Shown here in pieces: positions 52,119 through 62,000 of a stretch of 64,000 nt of DNA. A program made the translations under genes and the position numbers. The notes under the pieces were generated by a model. The model was given only the letters and a program-made list of their open reading frames with translations, was not told where the DNA came from and ran no database searches. Each line of letters starts with the position of its first letter. Position 1 is the stretch's first letter. This DNA comes from Microbacterium profundi (lineage in GTDB: Bacteria > Actinomycetota > Actinomycetes > Actinomycetales > Microbacteriaceae), in assembly GCF_000763375.1 (NCBI RefSeq), contig NZ_JPSY01000002.1:248001-312000 (forward strand). The letters are read 5' to 3'.

Positions 52119-53668
52119 GCCGCGGCCTCCTTCGGAGAAGAGTTTTCGATTGTCATGAGGGACATGAGCGCCTCCTGTGTCGCTTCCGCGACGGGGAGCT
52201 GCCCGGTGATCCGCCCGTAGGCGAGGGCGTAGATGCGGTCCGAGAGTCCGAGCAGTTCCGGCAGTTCGCTGGAGACCAGGATGACGGCCTTGCCCGCCGC
52301 CGCGAGCGCGCCGATGATCTCGTAGATCTCGTACTTGGCGCCGACGTCGATGCCACGGGTCGGCTCATCGAGGATGAGGACCTCCGGATCGGTGTAGAGC
52401 CACTTCGCCAGAACGACCTTCTGCTGGTTGCCGCCGGAGAGGTTTCCGACGAGCTGGGCGACCGTCCGCGACTTGATGTTGAGGTCCTTGCGATACTTCT
52501 CCGCCACCTCGACCTCCCGGTTGCCGTCGATGAACGGCCCGGCGGATGTCAGATTGCCCAGGGCTGCGGCGGAGATGTTCGTCTTGATGTCGGTGATCAG
52601 GTTGAGGCCGTACTCCTTGCGGTCCTCCGAGACATAGGCGATCCGATTGTCGATCGCGTCCTTCACGGTGCGCGTGGAGATTTCCTCACCGCGCAGGAAG
52701 ACCTTGCCCGACGCATCGCGTCCGTAGCTGCGCCCGAACACGCTCATCATGAACTCGGTGCGACCGGCACCCATGAGTCCGGCGATGCCGATGATCTCCC
52801 CGGCGCGCACAGACAGTGAGGCATCGTCCACGACGACGCGACCCTGCTGCGTGGGATGCAGCACGCTCCAGTTCTCGATGCGGAAGATCTCTTCGCCGAT
52901 GTCCGGCGTGCGTTCGGGGAAACGGCGATCCAGTGACCTGCCGACCATGCCGCGGATGATGCGATCCTGTGTGGCGTCGGCGCCGTGCATGTCGATCGTC
53001 TCGATCGTCTGCCCGTCGCGGATGATCGTGGTCGAGTCGGCGATGTCGACGATCTCGCCGAGCTTGTGACTGATGATGATGCACGTGATGCCCTGCTCGC
53101 GAAGACCGCGCAGCAGGTCGAGCAGGTGCTCGGAATCGGTGTCGTTCAGCGCGGCGGTCGGCTCGTCGAGGATGAGCAGGCGCACGTCCTTGTTCAGCGC
53201 TTTGGCGATCTCGACGAGCTGCTGCTTGCCGACGCCGATCTGGCCGACCGGCGTCGTCGGGTTCTCGTGCAGTCCGACGCGTTCCATGAGCGTCGCCGCC
53301 TGCGCATTCACCTCATGCCAGTCGATCAGTCCTCGATGGACCACCTCGTGGCCGAGGAAGATGTTCTCGGCGATCGAGAGGTGGGGGACCAGGGCCAGCT
53401 CCTGGTGGATGATGACGATGCCCGCGTGCTCGGAGTCCTTGATCGCGTTGAAGCGCTGCGGTTCGCCGTCGAAGACGATCGATCCGTCGAAGGATCCGTG
53501 CGGGTACACGCCCGACAGCACCTTCATGAGGGTGGATTTTCCTGCACCGTTCTCGCCGCAGATCGCGTGGATCTCGCCGCGGGCGACGGTCAGGGTGACG
53601 TCATCGAGCACCTTGACGCCGGGGAAGTTCTTGGTGATGTTGCGCATCTCGAGGATAGCGTCGGACAT
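52115..53668 (-). CDS. monosaccharide ABC transporter ATPase (MmsA/GguA-like)
   Basis: This 517-residue protein is a tandem of two ATPase domains. The first has Walker [38 protein letters not shown] and [10 protein letters not shown]. The second has [33 protein letters not shown] and [20 protein letters not shown]. This layout is universal in sugar ABC importers of the Xyl/Mms/Ggu type. It sits between the binding protein (84 bases upstream, with a strong hairpin in the gap) and the permease. Confidence 0.93.
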   Translation of the reverse strand: MSDAILEMRNITKNFPGVKVLDDVTLTVARGEIHAICGENGAGKSTLMKVLSGVYPHGSFDGSIVFDGEPQRFNAIKDSEHAGIVIIHQELALVPHLSIAENIFLGHEVVHRGLIDWHEVNAQAATLMERVGLHENPTTPVGQIGVGKQQLVEIAKALNKDVRLLILDEPTAALNDTDSEHLLDLLRGLREQGITCIIISHKLGEIVDIADSTTIIRDGQTIETIDMHGADATQDRIIRGMVGRSLDRRFPERTPDIGEEIFRIENWSVLHPTQQGRVVVDDASLSVRAGEIIGIAGLMGAGRTEFMMSVFGRSYGRDASGKVFLRGEEISTRTVKDAIDNRIAYVSEDRKEYGLNLITDIKTNISAAALGNLTSAGPFIDGNREVEVAEKYRKDLNIKSRTVAQLVGNLSGGNQQKVVLAKWLYTDPEVLILDEPTRGIDVGAKYEIYEIIGALAAAGKAVILVSSELPELLGLSDRIYALAYGRITGQLPVAEATQEALMSLMTIENSSPKEAAA

Positions 53669-53701
53669 CTCAGCTCCTGTCTGTGAGTGGGTGACAGCAG
53701 T

Positions 53702-53745
53702 GGTGAGGTCCGTCCGCCGGGATGACCCGGCGAACGGACCTCACC
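53702..53745 (-). terminator. strong hairpin between sugar-binding-protein and ATPase genes
   Basis: The 12-bp arms ggtgaggtccgt / acggacctcacc enclose an inner GCCGGG/CCCGGC stem. The hairpin lies just after the binding-protein stop and before the ATPase gene. Such an element, lacking a T-run, is expected to give partial termination or to protect the upstream message, keeping the binding protein in excess over the membrane components. Confidence 0.75.
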
Positions 53746-53752
53746 GTGAGGA

Positions 53753-54901
53753 TCAGCCGGCGACGCCTGCGGCGACCTCTTCCTCGGTCCAGTAGCCGGA
53801 GTCGACCAGCAGCGAGGCGATGTTGTCGGCCACCACGATGTCGGACTCGAGCAGGTAGGACGGGACGACCTTCACGCCGTTGTCGTACGTCTCGGTGTCG
53901 TTCGCCTCCGGCTCTTCGCCCTTCGCGAACGAGTCGGCAGCGGCGACTGCCTGTGTGGCGAGCTTGCGGGTGTCCTTGAAGATGGTCGCGTACTGCACTC
54001 CGTCGGCGATCATCTTCACCGATGCGATCTCGGCATCCTGACCCGAGAGGATCGGAAGCCCGCCTTCGATCGTCGAGCCGTAACCCGCGTTCTCGAGAGC
54101 GGTGATGATGCCGCGTGAGATGCCGTCATACGGAGCCAGCACCCCGTCCAGCGGCTTGGAGCCGCCGGCGTACGTGCTGGTGAGAAGGTCTTCCATGCGC
54201 TTCTGCGCAGTGGCCTGATCCCAGCGCAGCGTCGAGACGGTGTCCATGTCGATCTGCCCTGACGGGACGGTGATGCGGCCGTCGTCGAAATACGGCTGCA
54301 GGGTGGCGATCGCACCGTCGTAGAAGAACTTCGTGTTGTTGTCGTCCGGTGAGCCGGCGAACACCTCGATCGCCTTGGGATCTGCCTGACCGGTGTCCTC
54401 GTTGTTCTCGTCGAGGAACCCCAGCCCGCGCAGCAGCGACTGCGCCTGCTGCACCCCGACGGTGTAGTTGTCGAACGTGACGTAGAAGTCGACGTCCTCG
54501 GTGCCGTTGATGAGACGGTCGTAGGCGATGACCGGGATGCCCTTGCTCGCGGCGTTCTCGAGCTGGGTCGCCAGGGCGGTGCCGTCGATCGACGCGACGA
54601 TGAGGATGTCGGCGCCGTTCGTGATCATCTGGTCGAGCTGCTGCTGCTGGCGGGGGATGTCGTCGTTCGCGAACTGCAGATCGACGTCGTAGCCGGCCTC
54701 TTCGAGCTGCGACTTGACGGCGTCGCCGTCGGCGATCCAGCGTTCGCTGGTCTCGGTGGGCATCGCGACGCCGACGGTGATGTCCGTCGCCTCGGCGTTC
54801 CCTTCTGATTCGGGCGCAGGGCTGCTCGCGCAGGCTGCGAGTCCGAAGGCGAGGGCGAATGCACCGGTGGTGGCTACGGCACGCAGGAGGGTTCTACTCA
54901 T
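53753..54901 (-). CDS. sugar ABC transporter substrate-binding lipoprotein (ChvE/MmsE-like)
   Basis: This 382-residue periplasmic-binding-protein-like lipoprotein has an AFGLAAC lipobox with Cys24 as the lipidated residue. The mature protein has VGVAMPTETSERWIADGDAV, LIVASIDGTALATQLENAAS, VIAYDRLINGTEDVDFYVTF and the C-terminal YDNGVKVVPSYLL, all as in the ChvE/xylose-glucose multiple-sugar binders. The first gene of the minus-strand operon, it starts 177 bases from a divergent ATPase gene. Confidence 0.93.
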   Translation of the reverse strand: MSRTLLRAVATTGAFALAFGLAACASSPAPESEGNAEATDITVGVAMPTETSERWIADGDAVKSQLEEAGYDVDLQFANDDIPRQQQQLDQMITNGADILIVASIDGTALATQLENAASKGIPVIAYDRLINGTEDVDFYVTFDNYTVGVQQAQSLLRGLGFLDENNEDTGQADPKAIEVFAGSPDDNNTKFFYDGAIATLQPYFDDGRITVPSGQIDMDTVSTLRWDQATAQKRMEDLLTSTYAGGSKPLDGVLAPYDGISRGIITALENAGYGSTIEGGLPILSGQDAEIASVKMIADGVQYATIFKDTRKLATQAVAAADSFAKGEEPEANDTETYDNGVKVVPSYLLESDIVVADNIASLLVDSGYWTEEEVAAGVAG

Positions 54902-55077
54902 TGCGTTCTCTCTTCCTTGAAAGGTCGGCGGTCCGTGCTGTCGGACCACTCTGTCGGGTGCGTTGCGGCGCTTGCGCGCCTTCCGCCCCCGAAGCATTGC
55001 ATATTGACGTACCTGCGGACAAATTATTTTTTTCGATAGCATTGCTGGATCCGATCGACACGCGAAGAGGTGGTGCG
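54902..55077. promoter_or_regulatory. divergent control region of the two sugar transport units
   Basis: This 176-base AT-richer spacer contains a TTGACG box at 55004-55009 on the plus strand, AAATTATTTTTTT at 55021-55033, and the direct repeat AGCATTGC at 54993-55000 and 55039-55046. The repeats flank the likely promoters and are candidate sites for the ROK repressor encoded downstream; this is inference. Confidence 0.45.
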
Positions 55078-56604
55078 ATGCCTGACACTGTGCTGCGCAT
55101 GTCGGGCGTCACCAAGCGATTCCGCGGCGTGACGGCGCTGGATGACGTTTCTCTCGAGGTGCGGCGCGGCGAGGTCCATGCGATCTGCGGAGAGAACGGC
55201 GCGGGCAAATCGACGCTCATGGAGATCCTCAGCGGCGTGCATCCGCACGGCACGTTCGAGGGGAAGATCGCGTTCGACGGGCGGGACATGCAGTTCCGCT
55301 CGCTCGCGGACAGCGAGAGTGAGGGCATCGTCATCGTGCACCAGGAGCTCGCCGTCGTCCCGCAGCTCTCGATCGCCGAGAACATCTTCCTCGGGCACGA
55401 GATGACCCGATTCGGCCTCGTCGATGAAGAGCGCACCCATGCTCGAGCCGCCGAGCTCATGGCCAGAGTGGGCCTCCGGGAGAGCCCGGCGACGCGGATG
55501 TCCGAACTGGGGATCGGCAAACAGCAGCTGGTCGAGATCGCGAAGGCACTGGCCAAGGACGTCAGGCTGCTCATCCTCGACGAACCGACCGCTGCACTCG
55601 GGCGAGACGATTCCGATCGACTGATGGCACTGGTCGACCGGTTCCGGTCACAGGGGATCACGTGCGTTCTGATCTCGCACAAGCTGCAGGAGGTCCTGGA
55701 CATCGCCGACCGGATCACCGTGCTGCGCGACGGCGCGTCGATCGAGACCATGCGTCGCGATGACCCCGAGACGGATGAGAGCCGGATCATCCGGGCGATG
55801 GTGGGCCGCCCGCTCGACGACCTCTTCCCGCCGCGCGAACCGGACATCGGTGATGAGCTGTTCCGCGTCGAGCACTGGACCGTCCGTCATCCGAGCGATC
55901 CTCAGCGAGTTGTGATCGATGATGTGAGCTTCCACGTGAACTCAGGGGAGATCGTGGGAATCGCTGGTCTGATGGGAGCAGGCAGGACCGAGCTCGCGAT
56001 GAGCATATTCGGGCATTCCTACGGCTCGACGATCACCGGCACGGCATACAAACGCGGCGAGCAGATCGAGCTGCACACGATCAGAGACGCGATCGGCCAC
56101 GGCATCGCGTACGCGCCCGAGGACCGCAGGCAGGACGGGCTCAACCTGCTCGCCTCCGTGCAGACGAGCATCTCCTCGGTGGCGTTGGGGCGGCTCGCCC
56201 ACCACGGACTGGTCGACGGCGTCCGTGAACGCAAAGTCGCCGAGGCGTACCGCTACAAGATGAACATCAAGACGCACAGCGTGAGCGCGGCCACGGCGAC
56301 GCTCTCGGGTGGGAACCAGCAGAAGATCGTCCTGTCGAAATGGATCTTCAGCAACCCCGAGGTGCTCATCCTCGACGAGCCCACCCGCGGGATAGACGTC
56401 GGTGCCAAGTACGAGATCTACGGTCTGATCAACGAGCTCGCGGCTCAGGGCAAGTCGATCATCGTCATCTCCTCGGAGCTGCCCGAGGTGATCGGGCTCT
56501 CCGACCGGGTCTACACGCTCGCCGACGGGCGCATCACGGCCGAAGTGACCAGGGCCGATGCGACCCAGGAGCTGCTCATGCGACACATGACGGCCGTGCG
56601 CTGA
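55078..56604 (+). CDS. sugar ABC transporter ATPase without an adjacent own permease
   Basis: This 508-residue tandem ATPase has Walker [41 protein letters not shown], the second-domain [19 protein letters not shown], and [16 protein letters not shown] with [20 protein letters not shown]. It is clearly related to the ATPases at 52115 and 59086 but more diverged (MRRDDPETDESRIIRAMVG). It starts a plus-strand unit followed directly by the ROK repressor. It must share a permease with a neighbouring system or has lost its partner. Confidence 0.9.
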   Translation: MPDTVLRMSGVTKRFRGVTALDDVSLEVRRGEVHAICGENGAGKSTLMEILSGVHPHGTFEGKIAFDGRDMQFRSLADSESEGIVIVHQELAVVPQLSIAENIFLGHEMTRFGLVDEERTHARAAELMARVGLRESPATRMSELGIGKQQLVEIAKALAKDVRLLILDEPTAALGRDDSDRLMALVDRFRSQGITCVLISHKLQEVLDIADRITVLRDGASIETMRRDDPETDESRIIRAMVGRPLDDLFPPREPDIGDELFRVEHWTVRHPSDPQRVVIDDVSFHVNSGEIVGIAGLMGAGRTELAMSIFGHSYGSTITGTAYKRGEQIELHTIRDAIGHGIAYAPEDRRQDGLNLLASVQTSISSVALGRLAHHGLVDGVRERKVAEAYRYKMNIKTHSVSAATATLSGGNQQKIVLSKWIFSNPEVLILDEPTRGIDVGAKYEIYGLINELAAQGKSIIVISSELPEVIGLSDRVYTLADGRITAEVTRADATQELLMRHMTAVR

Positions 56605-57839
56605 TGGCTGCGCGCCAGCACATGACAGATCGTGATCTCGTGACCGCATCGCCGGCGTCCGCCCGGCCGGCTGCGCGCACGACGAACGAGGATGTACGGC
56701 AGCAGAACCTGTCGGCCGTGCTGCAGCTGGTGCACGGCCGCGGTGCCCTGTCCCGTTCGGAGATCGGTGCGAGGACCGGCCTGACCCGCTCGACCGTGAC
56801 CGCGCTGGTGCAGGAGCTCCTCGACCTGCAGGTCGTCTGCGAGACGTCCGTGAAACCCACCGGTCGTGCCGGCCGCCCGTCGCTCGGGGTCGCGGCCGAT
56901 GACCGTGTGGTCGCGCTGAGCGTCAGCGCCGATCCGCACGCCGTCTCCGTCGCGCTGGTCGGTCTGGGCGGTGCCGTGCATTCCCGAGTCCGACACGACC
57001 TCGCCAAACCCCCGAACCCGAGGCGTTTCGCACAGCTCACCTCGTCGTTGGTCGACGGCATGCGCGCGGACATCGATCGCCACTACCGCCTCGTCGGCGC
57101 AGGAGTCGCCGTTCCCGGTCTGGTGGACCGCGGCGGGACGGTACTGCTGTCGCCTTCGCTCGGCTGGCGCAGGGAGAACCTGGCGCACCGTCTTGCGGAT
57201 GCGATCGGCATGGAGGTGAAAGTAGGCAACGACACCAGTGTCGGCGCCATGGCGGAGACGCGTTTCGGCATCGGGCGAGACGTCGACAACGTGCTCTATC
57301 TGAGCGGTTCCATGAACGGTATCGGCGGCGGGCTCGTCCTCGACGGCGCCCTCGTGCGCGGCACCTCGGGGTTCGCGGGGGAGTTCGGTCACACGGTCGT
57401 GAACACGTCTGGAGCGCTCTGCTCCTGCGGACGCCGCGGGTGCCTTCAGGTCGAGGTGCATCCGGCGAAGGTGCTCGCGCTGCTGGGCAGGCGCGGTCTC
57501 GATGAGGATGAGCTCGACATCGAGCTCGGCCTCGTGCGCGACCCCGTCACCCTCGCCGAGGTGGCACGACAGGTCGACGTGCTCTCGGTCGCGCTGACCA
57601 ACTTCGTCAACGCGTTCGCACCGCAGATGGTCGTGCTGTCCGGATACCTCGGTGTGCTTCTGGCCACGAGTCGAGAGCGGTTGTCGGCGGCGGTCCGGCT
57701 GCACCCCGTGGGCGCCGAGGGGCGCACCGTCCGTCTCGAGCGAGCGCACATGAGATCGCATCTGATGCAGATCGCGCCGGCCGAGCTCGCGTTCGAGCCG
57801 CTGCTGGGCGATCCGGTCGCCAGAGCGCCGCGCGCGTAG
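56604..57839 (+). CDS. ROK-family transcriptional repressor (XylR/NagC-type)
   Basis: This 411-residue protein has an N-terminal winged helix (QQNLSAVLQLVHGRGALSRS, IGARTGLTRSTVTALVQELL) and a ROK sugar-kinase-like domain with VGAGVAVPGLVDRGGTVLLS, GFAGEFGHTVV and the zinc motif CSCGRRGCLQ. It would repress sugar uptake genes until a sugar binds. ATG 56604 overlaps the ATPase stop by one base, so it is co-expressed with that ATPase. Confidence 0.9.
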   Translation: MAARQHMTDRDLVTASPASARPAARTTNEDVRQQNLSAVLQLVHGRGALSRSEIGARTGLTRSTVTALVQELLDLQVVCETSVKPTGRAGRPSLGVAADDRVVALSVSADPHAVSVALVGLGGAVHSRVRHDLAKPPNPRRFAQLTSSLVDGMRADIDRHYRLVGAGVAVPGLVDRGGTVLLSPSLGWRRENLAHRLADAIGMEVKVGNDTSVGAMAETRFGIGRDVDNVLYLSGSMNGIGGGLVLDGALVRGTSGFAGEFGHTVVNTSGALCSCGRRGCLQVEVHPAKVLALLGRRGLDEDELDIELGLVRDPVTLAEVARQVDVLSVALTNFVNAFAPQMVVLSGYLGVLLATSRERLSAAVRLHPVGAEGRTVRLERAHMRSHLMQIAPAELAFEPLLGDPVARAPRA

Positions 57840-57907
57840 CATCCGCCTCGCACACCATCGGCCTATGGCGTGCGTTGATCTTCGCGAGCGGACATAATGA
57901 AGTGACG

Positions 57908-57923
57908 ATGTGATCGTGCACAT
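57908..57923. promoter_or_regulatory. operator ATGTGATCGTGCACAT at the LacI-gene promoter
   Basis: A 5-bp inverted repeat (ATGTG/CACAT) closely matches the 59038-59053 site. It lies 10 bases after a CATAAT -10 box (57893-57898) and 17 bases before the LacI ATG, positions where a bound repressor would block transcription. Confidence 0.6.
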
Positions 57924-57939
57924 GGGAGGAGGCCGCGCG

Positions 57940-58953
57940 ATGTCCAACGCCTCCGAGCGCGCACGGCTGCCCAGTATCCGTGACGTCGCGCGCCTCGCCG
58001 GGGTCTCGCACCAGACGGTCTCCCGTGTGCTGAACGACCATCCCAGCATCCGTCCGGAGACGAAGAAACGCGTGCAGGACGCGATCGCAGTTCTCGACTA
58101 CAAGCCGAACCTCGCGGCTCGCGCCCTCGTCACCAGCCGTTCGCACACGATCGGAATACTGTCGGCCACCATCGGCGAGTTCGGTCCGACATCGTCGATC
58201 GCGAGCATCGAGGATGCCGCGCGCGTCGAAGGGTATTCGGTCACGACCGTCAACCTGCCGACCACCACTCCCGAGGCGATCGGGGATGCGATCCGGCAGC
58301 TGGGGCGGGAGCAGGTCAGCGGCATCGTCGTGCTCGCCCCGCAGGTGCGGGTGTTCAATGTGCTGCGAGGCATGGCCGTCGGCGTGCCGTTCGTGAGTCT
58401 TCAGACCGCCTCCGGCTCCGACGGCTTCTCGCACTCTGCGGATCAGGTGGCCGGAGCGCGTGCCGTCACGGAGCACCTGATCTCACTGGGGCACAGCGAC
58501 ATACTGCATCTGGCGGGCCCCCAGGACTGGATCGAGGCGGAGTCGCGCATGCGCGGTTATCTCGATGCCCTGCGCGAGGCCGACCTGCCGACGTTCCCGC
58601 CCATCCGCGGCGACTGGACGGCGGATTTCGGCTACTTCGCTGGCACCGAACTGGTGCGGCGCAGAGATTTCACCGCGGTGTTCGCCGCGAACGATCTGAT
58701 GGCGATCGGCCTCATGCACGGGTTCAGGGATGCCGGCATCGAGGTGCCGCGCCAGGTGAGTGTCGTGGGATTCGATGACATTCCCGTCGCCGCTCACGTC
58801 TGGCCGCCGCTCACCACCGTGCACCAGGACTTTCCGTCGCTGGGGCAGCGCGCCGTGCACATCCTGCTCGCGCAGATCCGCGGGGACGACATCCCCGATT
58901 TCGGCCCGGCCGTGCCGCAGTTGCGCCTGCGTTCCTCCAGCGCGTCGCGCTGA
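57940..58953 (+). CDS. LacI-family transcriptional regulator
   Basis: This 337-residue regulator has an N-terminal LacI helix-turn-helix (SIRDVARLAGVSHQTVSRVL, then NDHPSIRPETKKRVQDAIAV) with a DYKPNLAARALVT hinge and a sugar-binding core (GILSATIGEFGPTSSIASIE, FTAVFAANDLMAIGLMHGFR, VSVVGFDDIPVAAHVWPPLT). I choose ATG 57940 because GGGAGGAGG precedes it. Near-identical palindromes at its own promoter and at the next operon imply autoregulation and control of the downstream sugar importer. Confidence 0.92.
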   Translation: MSNASERARLPSIRDVARLAGVSHQTVSRVLNDHPSIRPETKKRVQDAIAVLDYKPNLAARALVTSRSHTIGILSATIGEFGPTSSIASIEDAARVEGYSVTTVNLPTTTPEAIGDAIRQLGREQVSGIVVLAPQVRVFNVLRGMAVGVPFVSLQTASGSDGFSHSADQVAGARAVTEHLISLGHSDILHLAGPQDWIEAESRMRGYLDALREADLPTFPPIRGDWTADFGYFAGTELVRRRDFTAVFAANDLMAIGLMHGFRDAGIEVPRQVSVVGFDDIPVAAHVWPPLTTVHQDFPSLGQRAVHILLAQIRGDDIPDFGPAVPQLRLRSSSASR

Positions 58954-59000
58954 CTTCGCGACCGTCGCGTCTCGATAGCGCAACGACAGAGGACCCGTAC

Positions 59001-59053
59001 TTGACACCGGAGATCAAGAGGCGCAATATTGTGTCTCATGTGAACGGTCACAT
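59001..59053 (+). promoter_or_regulatory. promoter and LacI-type operator of the second sugar-importer operon
   Basis: TTGACA at 59001-59006 is a consensus -35. AATATT at 59025-59030 follows after 18 bases as -10. The perfect palindrome ATGTGA-ACGG-TCACAT at 59038-59053 covers the expected transcription start. A GTG start with GAGGAAGA ahead of it follows at 59086. Confidence 0.75.
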
Positions 59054-59085
59054 TAAGAACGACCGTCAAGTATCGAGGAAGATCC

Positions 59086-60654
59086 GTGAGCAGCACAGCA
59101 ACGATGCCAACAGTGTCGGGGCCGATCTTGGAGATGCGAAACATCACCAAGGAGTTCCCCGGTGTGAAAGCACTCTCCGACGTCTCGATCGCCGTGCGCG
59201 CGGGCGAGATCCACGCGATCTGCGGTGAGAACGGCGCAGGCAAGTCGACTCTGATGAAGGTGCTGTCCGGGGTCTACCCGTACGGCTCGTACGACGGCGA
59301 CATCCTGCTGTACGGCGAGGAGCAGCGCTTCAAGGACATCGTGGCCAGCGAGCAGGCCGGCATCGCGATCATCCACCAGGAGCTCGCACTGATCCCCGAA
59401 CTCTCGATCACCGAGAACATCTTCCTCGGCAACGAGATCGCCAGCGGCGGCGTCATCGACTGGAGCGCGGCCAAGATGCGCGCCACTGAACTGCTCGCCA
59501 GGGTCGGCCTCAACGAGGATCCCGATATCTCCATCAAGCACCTCGGCGTCGGCAAGCAGCAGCTCATCGAGATCGCGAAGGCCCTCAACAAGGACGTGCG
59601 ACTGCTCATCCTCGATGAGCCGACAGCGGCCCTGAACGAGAACGACTCGCAGCACCTGCTCGACCTGATCCTCGGCCTCAAGGCCAAAGGCATCGCGTCG
59701 ATCATGATCAGCCACAAGCTCAATGAGATCGAGCAGATCGCCGATGAGATCACGATCATCCGCGACGGTCGCACCGTCGAGACCCTCGACATCACCAAGG
59801 GCGAGATCAACGAGGACCGCATCATCCGCGGCATGGTCGGTCGCTCGCTGGAGAGCCGGTACCCCGACCGCACCCCCGAGATCGGCGAGGTCTTCTTCGA
59901 GGTCAAGGACTGGTGGGTTCAGCATCCGACCGTCTCGGAGCGCATGGTCGTCAAGGGCTCAGGGCTGACCGTCCGTCGTGGCGAAGTCGTCGGCATCGCC
60001 GGCCTCATGGGTGCAGGACGCACCGAGTTCGCCCGCAGCATCTTCGGCCGCTCGTACGGCAACTTCCTCAGCGGCCAGATGTTCAAGGACGGCGAGGAGA
60101 TCGAACTGCGCGACGTCTCCAGTGCGATCCGTCACGGACTCGCCTACGTCAGTGAGGACCGCAAGACCCTCGGACTGAATCTGCTCGACACCATCAAGCG
60201 CGCGGTCGTCTCCGCCAAGCTGTCGAAGATCTCCACCAGGGGAGTGGTCGACGACCGCGAGGAGTTCTCCGTCGCCGAGCGGTACCGCAAGGCGCTGCGG
60301 ATCAAGACCCCGACGGTCGAGGAGGGTGTCAACAAGCTCTCCGGCGGAAACCAGCAGAAGGTCGTGCTCGCCAAGTGGATGTTCACCGACCCCGATCTGC
60401 TGATCCTCGATGAGCCCACCCGCGGTATCGACGTCGGCGCGAAGTACGAGATCTATTCGATCATCAACGAGCTCGCGGCTTCCGGCAAGGGCGTCATCGT
60501 CATCTCCAGCGAGCTGCCGGAGCTGATGGGCATCTCCGACCGCATCTACACGATCTTCGAGGGACGCGTCACCGACTGCATCCCCGCCGATCAGGCAACT
60601 CCGGAGGCGCTCATGCGCAGCATGACCTCCACGAACCAGAAAGCGACCGCATGA
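59086..60654 (+). CDS. monosaccharide ABC transporter ATPase (MmsA/GguA-like), second system
   Basis: This 522-residue tandem ATPase has [60 protein letters not shown], then [20 protein letters not shown] and [20 protein letters not shown]. It is closer to the 52115 ATPase than to the 55078 one. It overlaps the permease gene by ATGA and is under a LacI-type operator. Confidence 0.94.
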   Translation: MSSTATMPTVSGPILEMRNITKEFPGVKALSDVSIAVRAGEIHAICGENGAGKSTLMKVLSGVYPYGSYDGDILLYGEEQRFKDIVASEQAGIAIIHQELALIPELSITENIFLGNEIASGGVIDWSAAKMRATELLARVGLNEDPDISIKHLGVGKQQLIEIAKALNKDVRLLILDEPTAALNENDSQHLLDLILGLKAKGIASIMISHKLNEIEQIADEITIIRDGRTVETLDITKGEINEDRIIRGMVGRSLESRYPDRTPEIGEVFFEVKDWWVQHPTVSERMVVKGSGLTVRRGEVVGIAGLMGAGRTEFARSIFGRSYGNFLSGQMFKDGEEIELRDVSSAIRHGLAYVSEDRKTLGLNLLDTIKRAVVSAKLSKISTRGVVDDREEFSVAERYRKALRIKTPTVEEGVNKLSGGNQQKVVLAKWMFTDPDLLILDEPTRGIDVGAKYEIYSIINELAASGKGVIVISSELPELMGISDRIYTIFEGRVTDCIPADQATPEALMRSMTSTNQKATA

Positions 60655-61970
60655 GCACCAGCACGACCCCCGAGGTCAAGAATCAGGGATTCCACTTCCG
60701 CGACATCCGCAAGATGTTCGGCGGCGCGCAGTCGTCGTTGCGTCAGTTCGGCATCTTCGGCAGCCTCGTCGTCATCGTCCTGCTGTTCGAGATCCTGACG
60801 ATCGTACGCAACGGCCCGAACGGTGCGACGCTCACGCCGGGCAACCTGATCAACGTCATCAACCAGTACTCCTTCATCCTGATCCTCGCGATCGGCATGG
60901 TGATGGTGATCATCATGGGCCACATCGACCTGTCGGTCGGTTCTGTCGCGGCCTTCACCGGCATCATCGTCGCGAAGTCGATGGCGGAATGGAATCTCCC
61001 CTGGCCGCTGGCGATCGTGCTCGGACTCGTCGTCGGAGCTCTGGTGGGAGCATGGCAGGGGTTCTGGGTCGCATACGTCGGGGTGCCGGCGTTCATCGTG
61101 ACGCTGGCCGGCATGCTCTTCTTCCGCGGTGCCAACCAGTGGATCGGCAACTCGCAGTCGATCCCGGTGCCCAAGGAGTTCGTGTACATCGGCGCGGGCT
61201 ATCTGCCCGAGGTCGGCGGTCCATTCCAGTTCAACGTGCCGACCATGCTGCTCGCCCTCGCCGGCGTCGCCTGGCTGGTCTTCTGGGAGATCCGCACCCG
61301 CCGCATCCAGCACAAGATGGGCTCGATCATGGCGCCGCTGTGGGTGAGCGTGACCAAGGTCGTGCTGCTGTCCGTGGTCGTGCTCGCCGCTGGCTGGATG
61401 TTCGCCACCGGTCGTCCAGGCACGAGCTTCCCGGTGTCCGGACTGATCCTGCTCGCACTGGTCATCATCTACTCGTTCATCACCCGCAACACGGTCTTCG
61501 GCCGGCACATCTACGCCGTCGGCGGCAACCGCCAGGCGGCGAGTCTCTCGGGCGTGAAGGATCGCTGGGTCGACTTCTTCGTGATGATGAACATGTCCGT
61601 GCTCGCTGCCCTCGCCGGAATGATCTTCGTCGCACGGTCGCAGGCCTCCGGTCCCGGTGACGGCAACGGCTGGGAGCTCGACGCGATCGCGAGCGTGTTC
61701 ATCGGCGGCGCCGCCGTCGCCGGCGGCATCGGCACCGTGATCGGGTCGATCATCGGTGGTCTTGTCATGGCGTTCCTCAACAACGGCCTGCAGCTGCTCG
61801 GCCAGGGTGCAGACGTCGTCTCGATGATCAAGGGGCTCGTGCTCCTGGTCGCGGTCGGCATCGACGTCTGGAACAAGCAGCAGGGGCGCCCGTCGCTGAT
61901 CGGATTCATGATGCGCAAGCGGAACCGCCCAGACGCCCCCAACCTCACCGACTATCCAAAATCCAAGTAA
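60651..61970 (+). CDS. monosaccharide ABC transporter permease (MmsB/GguB-like), second system
   Basis: This 439-residue permease has [40 protein letters not shown] and [20 protein letters not shown], and about ten helices. A ~45-residue charged N-terminal cytoplasmic extension (before [20 protein letters not shown]) and a basic tail make it slightly longer than the 50895 paralogue. It is the central gene of the ATPase-permease-binding protein operon. Confidence 0.93.
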   Translation: MSTSTTPEVKNQGFHFRDIRKMFGGAQSSLRQFGIFGSLVVIVLLFEILTIVRNGPNGATLTPGNLINVINQYSFILILAIGMVMVIIMGHIDLSVGSVAAFTGIIVAKSMAEWNLPWPLAIVLGLVVGALVGAWQGFWVAYVGVPAFIVTLAGMLFFRGANQWIGNSQSIPVPKEFVYIGAGYLPEVGGPFQFNVPTMLLALAGVAWLVFWEIRTRRIQHKMGSIMAPLWVSVTKVVLLSVVVLAAGWMFATGRPGTSFPVSGLILLALVIIYSFITRNTVFGRHIYAVGGNRQAASLSGVKDRWVDFFVMMNMSVLAALAGMIFVARSQASGPGDGNGWELDAIASVFIGGAAVAGGIGTVIGSIIGGLVMAFLNNGLQLLGQGADVVSMIKGLVLLVAVGIDVWNKQQGRPSLIGFMMRKRNRPDAPNLTDYPKSK

Positions 61971-62000
61971 TCCACACCAAGAAACAGAGAAAGAGATCGC

